Origin: an uncultured Bacteroidota bacterium
GTDB lineage: Bacteria; Bacteroidota; Bacteroidia; Chitinophagales; Chitinophagaceae
DNA length: 64,000 nucleotides
NCBI GenBank assembly: GCA_903853805.1
Contig: CAINUN010000050.1
Location: 36,501 to 100,500 of the forward strand
Direction of reading: 5' to 3'
Under the pieces are notes generated by a model, which ran no database searches, was not told where the DNA came from, and saw only the letters and a program-made list of their open reading frames with translations. A program made the translations under genes and the position numbers. This document shows, piece by piece, positions 55,014-63,338 of the stretch. Position 1 is the first letter of the stretch, and the number at the start of each line of letters is the position of its first letter.

Positions 55014-55411
55014 TGAAGAATTTTACGAAGGAGGTTTTTTATAAAACAGCTCGCAGTGGTGGCAAGGGCGGTCAAAACGTGAACAAAGTGGAGACCATGG
55101 TTGAGGTTTGGTGGCATATACATTCTTCACCCCTTTTTTCACCAGAAGAAAAAGAGCTGTTAACGGAGAAACTGAAAAACAAAATCAACAAAGAAGGCTA
55201 CCTGATGGTGCGCAGCAGCGAAAGCCGTTCGCAGTTAGAGAACAAAGAAATTGCTTTTGAAAAACTAAAAGCATTGGTTGCCAAAAGTCTTATTGTTCCT
55301 AAGAAACGCAAACCCACGAAGGTGCCAAAATCGGTGGTGGAAAAAAGGCTAGATTCTAAAAAGATAGAGGGGCTTAAGAAACAATTGAGGAAGAAGGATT
55401 GGGAGGAGTGA
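55013..55411 (+). CDS. arfB: Peptidyl-tRNA hydrolase ArfB (class I release-factor domain)
   Basis: The 132-residue protein has the catalytic GGQ motif (SGGKGGQNVNKVET, residues about 16-29) and a basic C-terminal tail (PKKRKPTKVPKSVVEKRLDSKKIEGLKKQLRKKDW) that enters the mRNA channel of the ribosome. It lacks codon-recognition domains, so it is ArfB/YaeJ, which rescues ribosomes stalled on truncated mRNA. Coupled with the upstream lipoprotein gene. Confidence 0.92.
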   Translation: MKNFTKEVFYKTARSGGKGGQNVNKVETMVEVWWHIHSSPLFSPEEKELLTEKLKNKINKEGYLMVRSSESRSQLENKEIAFEKLKALVAKSLIVPKKRKPTKVPKSVVEKRLDSKKIEGLKKQLRKKDWEE

Positions 55412-55574
55412 TGTTTTAAGAATACTTAAATTATATTTTAGGACGAATCTATGCTTCCGTTTTTATACTCAACAAAAACCCTTTCCCATCCCAAAAACAC
55501 CCTTGATTTAATCGGCTAGCATTGACACTCTCCATCCGAAAAAGCATTTGTTTACCTCTAAGTTCACGTAAAAC

Positions 55575-55684
55575 ATCTATGCTTTCTAAGCCAAATAATC
55601 TGTCTGTATAAGCGGGATAACTTGGCTGTCCAAGCCAAATAACTTGGATCTTCAAGTCAAATAACTTGGACGACCAAGTGTTTT
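55575..55684. repeat. Tandem palindromic array 4 (22-bp units)
   Basis: Five units of 22 bp (55575, 55597, 55619, 55641, 55663). The last three carry dyads with variable centres: CTTGG-CTGT-CCAAG, ACTTG-GATCTT-CAAGT and ACTTGG-ACGA-CCAAGT, with centres at 55627.5, 55649.5 and 55671.5. The first two units are decayed. The array lies between convergent arfB and the pseudouridine synthase gene. The gap 55412-55759 otherwise holds a weak minus-strand ORF (55449-55655) that runs into the array. Confidence 0.85.
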
Positions 55685-55759
55685 TAAGTAAATTGTTGGT
55701 AATAAACTCAGTTTAGCCCTTCTTCTTCAACCCCAATGCCACTCACTCAATAAGCCAAA

Positions 55760-56668
55760 TTATTTCTTCTTCCCTGCCTTTCTAAACTCTGCAAATCCCT
55801 TCGTTTTCTTTTCCTTCTTTTCAATAGATTTTACATAATCGGCTGATGAAAACTCTTTTTCCACTGGTACAATGGGTTTTTCAGGTTTCTTGCGCTTGGG
55901 TGTATAAGAAACTTCTTGGGTTTTGCTACTTTCGGCAACCATTTTGTTGATGAGGTCTATTTCTTCAGGAGTCAACAATCGCCAATGCCCAAGCGGCAGT
56001 TTGCCGAGATAGACATTCATAATGCGGATGCGCAAAAGCTTTTTCACCTTATAATCCAAGGCATCACACATACGGCGAATTTGTCGGTTCATGCCCTGTG
56101 TGAGGGTAATGCGAAACATGTATTTGCTTTCCTGAACTACTTTGCAAGGCTTGGTGGTGTCGCCAAGAATTTTGACACCCGCACCCATTTGTTTGATGAA
56201 ATCGGTGGACAGTGGTTTGTCAACCGTTACCAAATATTCCTTTTCGTGGTTGTTGCCTGCACGCAGTATTTTGTTGACAATATTGCCATCATTGGTGAGA
56301 AAAATAAGCCCTTCAGATTCTTTGTCGAGCCTGCCTATCGGAAAAATTCTTTGTTTGAAATTGATGCAGTCAACGATGTTGGTTTTGTCTTTGGTATCGG
56401 TAGTTGAAGTAATGCCTTTAGGTTTATGAAAAGCGATATAAACGGTTTTTACTTTCTTTTTGATGGGCTCTCCATCAATTTCCACCACATCTCCATCATG
56501 CACTCTATTGCCTGTAATAGCTACATCATCGTTGATGGTCACCCGTGCTTGAAGAATATAATCGTCTGCTTCGCGTCTGCTGCAAAATCCAGTATCGCTA
56601 ATGTATTTATTAATGCTTATGGAATCGTCGGTGTGTGTTGGTTTTGTACTTTTTTTACGGATGGGCAT
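55760..56668 (-). CDS. 23S rRNA pseudouridine synthase, RluF-like (RsuA family)
   Basis: The 302-residue enzyme has an N-terminal S4 domain (INKYISDTGFCSRREADDYILQARVTIND) and the RsuA-family catalytic block GRLDKESEGLIFLTNDG, whose Asp is the nucleophile, followed by NHEKEYLVTVDK and GMNRQIRRMCDALDYKV. The RluF subgroup modifies U2604 of 23S rRNA. A Lys-rich tail of about 60 residues follows. The track's TTG start (56710) is upstream of the -7 element TATTTTTG; ATG at 56668 lies about 28 nt downstream and is chosen. Confidence 0.88.
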   Translation of the reverse strand: MPIRKKSTKPTHTDDSISINKYISDTGFCSRREADDYILQARVTINDDVAITGNRVHDGDVVEIDGEPIKKKVKTVYIAFHKPKGITSTTDTKDKTNIVDCINFKQRIFPIGRLDKESEGLIFLTNDGNIVNKILRAGNNHEKEYLVTVDKPLSTDFIKQMGAGVKILGDTTKPCKVVQESKYMFRITLTQGMNRQIRRMCDALDYKVKKLLRIRIMNVYLGKLPLGHWRLLTPEEIDLINKMVAESSKTQEVSYTPKRKKPEKPIVPVEKEFSSADYVKSIEKKEKKTKGFAEFRKAGKKK

Positions 56669-56686
56669 TACGGAGTTCAGGCTTTG

Positions 56687-56769
56687 TTGCTGAGGCTCAA
56701 AAATAGACAAAGAAAAAGGGATAATCTTTCGGTAAAAAGATATGCCTTACATTTGTCTTGCCTCAGCAA
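56687..56769. promoter_or_regulatory. Divergent promoters with a shared 10-bp inverted repeat
   Basis: Minus-strand TATTTTTG (56697-56704) faces the pseudouridine synthase gene and plus-strand TACATTTG (56748-56755) faces the DUF4290 gene. The same 10 bp, GCCTCAGCAA, follows each -7 element (1 nt and 4 nt later), so it occurs as an inverted repeat at 56687-56696 and 56760-56769. The plus-strand leader would be about 130 nt. Confidence 0.5.
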
Positions 56770-56889
56770 TAGTTTCTTCCTCTCTTTTCTCTATAAAAAG
56801 AAACAACTTGCTACCCAGTTTTACCGAAACTTTTTTCAATAACGCCCCTTTCGGCAATCTGTAACTATTATCAATTTCAAAACCATTTT

Positions 56890-57579
56890 ATGGAATATAA
56901 TACCGCGCGCAGCAGAATGCTGATGCCCGAATACGGACGCAATGTTCAAAGCATGGTAGAACACATGATGAGCATTGAAGAGCCTCAAAGAAAATTGAGA
57001 AACGCTTATGCCATTGTTGAATTTATGGCTACGCTTAATCCTCATTTGAAATTGATGGAAGACTATGAACACAAGCTTTGGGATCATCTCTATCAAATGA
57101 CCGATTTCAAATTGGATATTGTAGGTCCATATCCACCCCCATCAAGAGAAGTTGTTTTTCAAAAACCAGCTACGTTGCCATATCCTAATGAAAACAAAAG
57201 GAATAAGCACTTTGGTAGAAACTTCAATGCAGTGATGGATAAAGCACTGGCAGAAACCGATCCACAAAAACGACAAGGGTTCACACAAATGCTTGGCTAT
57301 TACATGAAACTTTCTTACACCAATTGGCACCGAGAGCCTGTTCATGACGACATGATTCGTAATGAGTTGTTGGCTATGTCAGGTGGTTTGTTAAACTATG
57401 AACAAAGCAGCTTTAAGGTTCATTTCGATTTGCGGACAAACGTGGGTGGCAAACAAAACCAAAACCGAGGTAGCGGGGGAAATAATCGCAACTTTAAAGG
57501 TGGCGGCAGCAGTGGCAATAGCAATAATAACAACCGTAATTTTGGCAATAAGAACAAAAAAAACAAGTACAAAAAATAA
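56890..57579 (+). CDS. DUF4290 domain-containing protein
   Basis: The 229-residue protein matches the Bacteroidetes DUF4290 family: MEYNTARSRMLMPEYGRNVQSMVEHMMSIEEPQRK, MATLNPHLK and YEHKLWDHLYQMTDFKLDIVGPYP. The C-terminus is a low-complexity Asn/Gly-rich tail (NRGSGGNNRNFKGGGSSGNSNNNNRNFGNKNKKNKYKK), basic at the end, suggesting RNA binding or aggregation-prone behaviour. It lies 8 nt before murA, an arrangement common in the phylum. Confidence 0.9.
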   Translation: MEYNTARSRMLMPEYGRNVQSMVEHMMSIEEPQRKLRNAYAIVEFMATLNPHLKLMEDYEHKLWDHLYQMTDFKLDIVGPYPPPSREVVFQKPATLPYPNENKRNKHFGRNFNAVMDKALAETDPQKRQGFTQMLGYYMKLSYTNWHREPVHDDMIRNELLAMSGGLLNYEQSSFKVHFDLRTNVGGKQNQNRGSGGNNRNFKGGGSSGNSNNNNRNFGNKNKKNKYKK

Positions 57580-57587
57580 TTCGCGTT

Positions 57588-58892
57588 ATGGGTGCTTTTG
57601 AAATTCGCGGTGGACGATCATTAAGTGGCCGCATCACCCCTCAGGGTGCAAAGAACGAAGCGTTGCAAGTGCTTTGTGCTGCATTACTCACCGACCAATC
57701 AGTGACTTATACGAACGTTCCTGACATTGTTGATGTGAATACACTCATAGAACTCATGGCAGACATGGGTGTGAAAGTAAGGCGTCCTGCAAAAAACACC
57801 GTAGTACTTTGTGCTGATGAAGTGAATCCTGATTTTTTTATTGATAAATCTTTCAAGAAAAAGTCGGGACAATTGCGTGGTGCAGTAATGATTGCCGGTC
57901 CTATGCTTGCTCGGTTTGGAAGAGCACATATTCCTCAACCCGGTGGCGATAAGATTGGAAGAAGACGATTGGACACCCACATTCGCGGCTTTGAGAAATT
58001 AGGCGTTCATTTCGATTACAATCAAGAGGAAAGTTTGTTTGAATTGGATGGCGCCAAGATGCAAGGTGCCCATATTCTTTTAGAAGAACCTTCGGTGACA
58101 GGCACTGCGAATATTGTGATGGCAGCTTGTTTAACACAAGGAATTACTACCATTTACAACGCCGCTTGCGAACCTTATGTACAACAACTCTGCCGCATGA
58201 TCAATGAAATGGGCGGAAATGTGAGTGGTATTGGTTCGAATTTGATTACTGTGGAAGGTGTGAAAAAGCTTACAGGTTGTAATCATCGTTTGTTGGCCGA
58301 TATGATTGAGGTAGGCTCCTTTATTGGACTTGCTGCCGCTACCAACAGTGATATCACTATCCTGAATGCAGATGTGGAACATATGGGTATCATTCCCGAA
58401 ACCTTTGAAAAGCTGGGTATCAAACTTTCCATAGACGGTGATACAATTCATGTTCCAAAACAAGATAGTTTCCGCATTCATAAATTCATTGATGGTTCTA
58501 TTCTTACGGTTTATGACCATCCTTGGCCTGGGTTTACGCCGGACTTATTGAGTATTATTTTGGTGACGGCAACACAAGCAAAAGGAACGATACTCGTTCA
58601 TCAAAAAATGTTTGAAAGCCGTTTATTCTTTGTTGATAAACTCATTGAAATGGGCGCTCAAATTGTTTTGTGCGATCCACATCGCGCTGTAGTTATAGGT
58701 TCAGATAGGCAAATCCCAATGCGTGGCATTACAATGGTGAGCCCTGATATTCGTGCGGGAGTTGCTTTGCTGATTGCAGCATTGTGCGCTCAAGGAAAAA
58801 GCACGGTTCAAAACATTGAACAAATTGACCGCGGTTACGAGAAAATTGATGAGCGTCTCAACGCTTTGGGTGCAGATATTCGCAGGCTTTAA
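57588..58892 (+). CDS. murA: UDP-N-acetylglucosamine 1-carboxyvinyltransferase MurA
   Basis: The 434-residue enzyme makes the first committed step of peptidoglycan synthesis, joining PEP to UDP-GlcNAc. The N-terminal GAKNEALQVLCAALL is conserved. The active-site loop reads QPGGDKIGRRRLDTH, with Asp121 where most bacteria have the PEP-reactive Cys (PGGC). Asp variants are known to be naturally fosfomycin insensitive. It lies in an operon with DUF4290 upstream and an unknown gene 12 nt downstream. Confidence 0.96.
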   Translation: MGAFEIRGGRSLSGRITPQGAKNEALQVLCAALLTDQSVTYTNVPDIVDVNTLIELMADMGVKVRRPAKNTVVLCADEVNPDFFIDKSFKKKSGQLRGAVMIAGPMLARFGRAHIPQPGGDKIGRRRLDTHIRGFEKLGVHFDYNQEESLFELDGAKMQGAHILLEEPSVTGTANIVMAACLTQGITTIYNAACEPYVQQLCRMINEMGGNVSGIGSNLITVEGVKKLTGCNHRLLADMIEVGSFIGLAAATNSDITILNADVEHMGIIPETFEKLGIKLSIDGDTIHVPKQDSFRIHKFIDGSILTVYDHPWPGFTPDLLSIILVTATQAKGTILVHQKMFESRLFFVDKLIEMGAQIVLCDPHRAVVIGSDRQIPMRGITMVSPDIRAGVALLIAALCAQGKSTVQNIEQIDRGYEKIDERLNALGADIRRL

Positions 58893-58904
58893 TGAGAAGA
58901 TTTC

Positions 58905-59447
58905 ATGAAGTTTTATACTTCCATAGTGTATGTAGACGTTTCGCAAGAAATGAAAGCGCGTGCTTGGAAGTTTGCCAAAGAAGTAACACCTACCACCAAT
59001 TATTCAGATGCCAACCAACAAATCATTGCAAAAATTAGAAACGATCACTTCGTTAGCAAGATTGGCGAAGAAGCGGTAAGGGACGTGTTGCAACAATTTG
59101 CAATAGTTGAAGGTCCCGATTATACCATTTATCATGGCAAAGAAAAATCTTGGCAGGAAGATTTGTTTGTAAATGGAATAGGTTTAGCCGTGAAAACCCA
59201 AACCCAATCTTCATCCAATAAATATGGCTTGAGTTGGACGTTTCAATACGGTTCTATTCGTAGAGATACTATTCTTGATCGCCCTGATGCGTGGGTAGTA
59301 TTTGTATTGATCGATGATATTTCTGAAAGGAAAATCTGCAAGGTTTATCCACCTTATCAAATCAAAGAATTGGAATTTGGTGAGCCTGTTTTGCCACATT
59401 TGAAAGGGCATAAAAAGGTAGTGTATGCAAATAATTTGAAGCCTTAG
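58905..59447 (+). CDS. Hypothetical protein, possible PD-(D/E)XK nuclease-like fold
   Basis: The 180-residue cytoplasmic protein has an N-terminal helical part (YTSIVYVDVSQEMKARAWKFAKEVTPTTNYSDANQQIIAKIRNDHF, EEAVRDVLQQF) and a beta-rich second half. The segment EDLFVNGIGLAVKTQT resembles a D-x(n)-xK nuclease core; this is only a visual similarity. No family is firmly recognised. It follows murA by 12 nt and converges with mfd, overlapping it by 4 nt. Confidence 0.7.
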   Translation: MKFYTSIVYVDVSQEMKARAWKFAKEVTPTTNYSDANQQIIAKIRNDHFVSKIGEEAVRDVLQQFAIVEGPDYTIYHGKEKSWQEDLFVNGIGLAVKTQTQSSSNKYGLSWTFQYGSIRRDTILDRPDAWVVFVLIDDISERKICKVYPPYQIKELEFGEPVLPHLKGHKKVVYANNLKP

Positions 59448-62400
59448 TTGTCAATTTGTGAGCCGGATTGTAACATCCTCTCCATAAAACCATGAACGGC
59501 TTTCATATTCTTCATGTCATCTGCAACGAGTAAAAAGTTTTTACCCGTTTGTTTAAGGCGTGCATTGCGCACCATTGTTTGTATAAAGCTCATGATACCT
59601 TGAAAAACAGAAGACTCGAAATAAGGTGATTCGGGGTTATTGATGAAATACAGACGGAGTTGTGTATTCTTTAAAATGAGCTTTTCAAAGCCAAGGTCTT
59701 TGGCAATCCAACGGCATCGAAGAGTGGTAAATAATTCTTCAACTTGTTGCGGAATTGGTCCAAAACGGTCTTGCATTTCAGATGCAAAAACCTGTAGGCT
59801 TTCTTCGTTTTCCAAATCATCTAATTGAGTATAAATAGACAAGCGTTCGCCAATGTTTTCTACATAAGTATCTGGAATAAGAATTTCAAGGTCAGTATCG
59901 ATAGTGCAATCGCTCACGAAATCTTTTTTGCGTTCGAGTTCTTCTTTAAATACCTCTTTAAAATCAGTGTTTTTCAATTCACGAATGGCTTCGTTGAGAA
60001 TCTTCTGATACATTTCAAAACCAATATCAGTTATGAAGCCACTTTGTTCGCCGCCCAATAAATTTCCCGCGCCGCGAATGTCGAGGTCTCGCATGGCAAT
60101 TTGAAAGCCACTACCCAATTCATTGAATTGCTCAAGGGTTTGTAACCGCTTTCGACTGTCATTAGGCAAGGTACTCATAGGAGGAGCCATCAAGTAACAA
60201 AATGCTTTCTTATTACTACGCCCAACACGCCCACGCAACTGATGCAAATCGCTCAACCCAAATTGATGCGCATTGTTGATGATGATGGTGTTGGCGTTAG
60301 GAATATCCACTCCGCTTTCAACAATATTGGTGCAACAAAGCACATCAAATTTCTGTTCAATAAAATTGAAAAGCGCTTCCTCTAGTTTATGCCCTTCCAA
60401 TTGTCCGTGTGCCATACCTATTTCAAGGTCAGGACAAAGCGTGCGCAATAAATTTACCATTTCAGGCAAACTTTGAACGCGATTATGAATAAAATAAACT
60501 TGACCGCCTCGTTCTGTTTCATAATAAAGTGCATCACGAATAGCATATTCATTGAACACCATCACTTCTGTTTGAACCGGCTGACGATTGGGTGGCGGCG
60601 TATTCATGATGCTTAAATCGCGCGCATTCATCAATGAGAATTGAAGGGTGCGTGGAATAGGCGTTGCTGTGAGGGTGAGGGTATCTACACTTGCTCTTAA
60701 CTCGCGCAATTTTTCTTTAGCGGCTACCCCAAACTTTTGTTCTTCATCAATGACCAACAAACCCATGTCTTTGAACTTTGCATCTTTTCCAAGTATGCCG
60801 TGCGTGCCAATGAGGATGTCTATCTTCCCTTCTTCTAATTTTTTAAACGTTTCTTTTTTCTCCTTTGCCGATTTAAAGCGATTGATATAATCGACAGTGC
60901 AAGGAAAATCCTTCAGTCGCTCTTTAAAGGTTTGATAGTGTTGAAAAGCAAGGATGGTGGTGGGCACTAAAATTGCCACTTGTTTACTATCTGCAACAGC
61001 TTTAAATGCAGCACGAATTGCCACTTCTGTTTTACCGAAACCAACATCACCACACACCAATCTATCCATGGGCGAGGGTAGTTCCATGTCGCGTTTTACA
61101 TCGGCAGTTGATTTGCTTTGGTCGGGGGTGTCTTCATAAAAGAAGGAGGCTTCCAACTCTGTCTGCAAATAACTATCGGGTGAGAAGGCAAAACCTTGGG
61201 AGGCTTTGCGTTTTGCGTATAGTTTGATGAGATCGGTGGCAATGTCTTTTACCTGCTTCTTGGTTTTGTTTTTGAGTTTTTCCCAAGAATCACTTCCCAA
61301 TTTATTTACTCTAGGTGCTGAACCTTCCTTGCCCGTGAACTTGGTAATTTTATGCAGCGAATTGATGTTGACATACAACACATCATTGTCTTTATAAATG
61401 ATGCGAACAGCTTCTTGCATGTTGCCATTTACTTCTATTTTTTGCAAGCCACTATACACACCCACGCCATGGTCAATGTGCGTTACATAATCTCCGGGTT
61501 GTAGTTCTTTTAAGGCACGAAGGGTCAATGCCTTGCCTCTTGAATAGGCTTGCTTGACCTTGTATTTATGATAGCGTTGAAATATTTGATGGTCGGTGTA
61601 GCAAACAAGTTTTTTCTCGTGGTCAATAAAGCCCTTGCTGATGGAAGTAGGAATTGGTGTGAATAAAATCTCTGCTTTCAGGTCTTCAAAAATGCTGCGA
61701 AGCCTTTCTAATTGTTTAGGGTTCTCAGCAAAAATGAATGCATTGTAATGTTGCGCTGCCTTTTTCTTAAGGTCATCAATCAGCATATTGAATTGCCTAT
61801 TGAACACAGGTTGTTCTTCAGTTGCAAACTGAATATTTGCTGTCAACTCATCACCTGTTATCTCTTGTAAAGAATTGTTGTACCATTCTATCAAATGCCT
61901 TTTACAGAGTTGTTGTTTCCAAGTTGCTGCCTCTTCAAAATCTTCTTTGGTGAGTGTCTTTACCCAATTTTCTTCGTGGTCAATGGCAACGGTTCCCAAC
62001 TCCATTTTTTCAGGAAGGTCTTTTTCCATCTTCTCCAATTTGCCAATGGTAAAGTCAAAATCCTTTGCCCAGAAAATGGTGTTTTCGGGAAGATAATCGA
62101 GTAATGAAATCTTTTCTTCGGTGTCGAAATTAGTTTCGATGTTGGGCAAAATAGAAACCTGCAAAAGCTTCCTTTCCGATAGTTGGGTTTCGGGGTTGAA
62201 AATGCGAATGCTATCCACTTCATTGCCAAAAAGTTCTATGCGGTAAGGATGTTCGTTGCCAAAAGAATAGATATCAAGAATGCCGCCACGCATGGCAAAC
62301 TGACCGGGTTCATACACAAAATCTTCTCTCTTAAAACTAAGGCTCACCAATTGATCCATCAGCTTTTCTACCTCTAAACTTTCGCCCACTCTTATCCCAA

Positions 62401-62836
62401 TCATATTGCGCGAAAGAGTTTTAGGATTTACCACTCTTTCAAACAAAGCTTCGGGATAGGTGACCAACACTTTCTTGTGCACTTTGCCACTGCTAAATTT
62501 TGTCAGTGCCTCGGTTCGCAGCATCACATGACTGCTATTCAATTCATGGAACGCCCCTGTTTTCTTAAAAGAATCGGGGTAGTAACAAATATCGAGCGCA
62601 TTGGTCAAGTGCTCGAGGTCGTTATGAAAATAGGCTGCTTCTTCGCGGTCGTTGACAATAAAAACATGATTGGCATCGGACAATTGCCACACGGCAGTAG
62701 CGATAAAATTGATGGATGCTCCTCGAAGATTCTCTAACTGAATTCTTATTTTTTTTTCAGGCAAAGAAATAGCTGCCGCCAATTGTTTCAGGCGGGGGTC
62801 ATCTTGATAAATACCTAGTAATAGTGGTAAATTCAC
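59444..62836 (-). CDS. mfd: Transcription-repair coupling factor Mfd
   Basis: The 1130-residue translocase removes RNA polymerase stalled at DNA lesions and recruits UvrA. It has a UvrB-like N-terminus (FKREDFVYEPGQFAMRGGILDIYSFG), a CarD-like RNA polymerase interaction domain (QPGDYVTHIDHGVGVYSGLQKI), the RecG-like motor with Walker A GDVGFGKTEVAIRAAF, Walker B LLVIDEEQKFG, and a C-terminal TRCF domain. The start is GTG at 62836, seven nt after a -7 element. Confidence 0.96.
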   Translation of the reverse strand: MNLPLLLGIYQDDPRLKQLAAAISLPEKKIRIQLENLRGASINFIATAVWQLSDANHVFIVNDREEAAYFHNDLEHLTNALDICYYPDSFKKTGAFHELNSSHVMLRTEALTKFSSGKVHKKVLVTYPEALFERVVNPKTLSRNMIGIRVGESLEVEKLMDQLVSLSFKREDFVYEPGQFAMRGGILDIYSFGNEHPYRIELFGNEVDSIRIFNPETQLSERKLLQVSILPNIETNFDTEEKISLLDYLPENTIFWAKDFDFTIGKLEKMEKDLPEKMELGTVAIDHEENWVKTLTKEDFEEAATWKQQLCKRHLIEWYNNSLQEITGDELTANIQFATEEQPVFNRQFNMLIDDLKKKAAQHYNAFIFAENPKQLERLRSIFEDLKAEILFTPIPTSISKGFIDHEKKLVCYTDHQIFQRYHKYKVKQAYSRGKALTLRALKELQPGDYVTHIDHGVGVYSGLQKIEVNGNMQEAVRIIYKDNDVLYVNINSLHKITKFTGKEGSAPRVNKLGSDSWEKLKNKTKKQVKDIATDLIKLYAKRKASQGFAFSPDSYLQTELEASFFYEDTPDQSKSTADVKRDMELPSPMDRLVCGDVGFGKTEVAIRAAFKAVADSKQVAILVPTTILAFQHYQTFKERLKDFPCTVDYINRFKSAKEKKETFKKLEEGKIDILIGTHGILGKDAKFKDMGLLVIDEEQKFGVAAKEKLRELRASVDTLTLTATPIPRTLQFSLMNARDLSIMNTPPPNRQPVQTEVMVFNEYAIRDALYYETERGGQVYFIHNRVQSLPEMVNLLRTLCPDLEIGMAHGQLEGHKLEEALFNFIEQKFDVLCCTNIVESGVDIPNANTIIINNAHQFGLSDLHQLRGRVGRSNKKAFCYLMAPPMSTLPNDSRKRLQTLEQFNELGSGFQIAMRDLDIRGAGNLLGGEQSGFITDIGFEMYQKILNEAIRELKNTDFKEVFKEELERKKDFVSDCTIDTDLEILIPDTYVENIGERLSIYTQLDDLENEESLQVFASEMQDRFGPIPQQVEELFTTLRCRWIAKDLGFEKLILKNTQLRLYFINNPESPYFESSVFQGIMSFIQTMVRNARLKQTGKNFLLVADDMKNMKAVHGFMERMLQSGSQIDN

Positions 62837-62843
62837 TTGCGGG

Positions 62844-62851
62844 CAAAAATA
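62844..62851 (-). promoter_or_regulatory. -7 element (TATTTTTG) for mfd
   Basis: An exact TAnnTTTG on the minus strand, 7 nt before the GTG start of mfd. Predicts a leaderless or nearly leaderless transcript. Confidence 0.5.
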
Positions 62852-62899
62852 TGGTTATGAAAGAAGAAACAAGACTATTTTTAAAACCAATTTCGTTTT

Positions 62900-63160
62900 A
62901 TGAAACACCGCGCGATTTTCTTCCTACTGATAGCTTTCTGTTTTGCTTCTTGCAAAAACACTTGGGATAGCGATGCCCGCGACTTGTTTTATCAAGGATG
63001 TATAGAAAGCGCCAAAGACAGTCATATGGATTCATTGGCGGCTGTTTCTATGTGCAATTGCCGGCTTGAAAAAGCCATGAAAAAATATCCCAACTTCAAT
63101 GATGCGATGGAACATGCCGATGACCTCATGAAGGACAAGGAGTTGAAGGAGTGTAAGTGA
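62900..63160 (+). CDS. Small lipoprotein
   Basis: The 86-residue lipoprotein has a signal peptide and lipobox (FFLLIAFCFASC). The mature part has three further Cys (YQGCIESAKDSHMDSLAAVSMCNCRLEKAMKKYPNFNDAMEHADDL) and is helical. This pattern, a Cys followed by CxC in a helical hairpin, occurs in small Bacteroidetes lipoproteins of unknown role. A -7-like TATTTTTA lies near 62876. Divergent from mfd. Confidence 0.75.
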   Translation: MKHRAIFFLLIAFCFASCKNTWDSDARDLFYQGCIESAKDSHMDSLAAVSMCNCRLEKAMKKYPNFNDAMEHADDLMKDKELKECK

Positions 63161-63309
63161 GGGTTTTTGTGGTTGTGTTGCTTTGTGTTTTTGAATTTTT
63201 TTATTTTCAAAAGAAAATAAATCCGGAAAAAACCGCCCGATTTCCTGTCATAAGTCATGTCACATAATGATTCTCATCAATTGTTGGGATTTGAATTATA
63301 GTTGGCATT

Positions 63310-63317
63310 TAATTTTG
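63310..63317 (+). promoter_or_regulatory. -7 element (TAATTTTG)
   Basis: An exact TAnnTTTG match 21 nt before the ATG at 63339. A TTG lies 23 nt upstream of it. Confidence 0.5.
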
Positions 63318-63338
63318 TGTTCATTAAAATTAAAGCAT

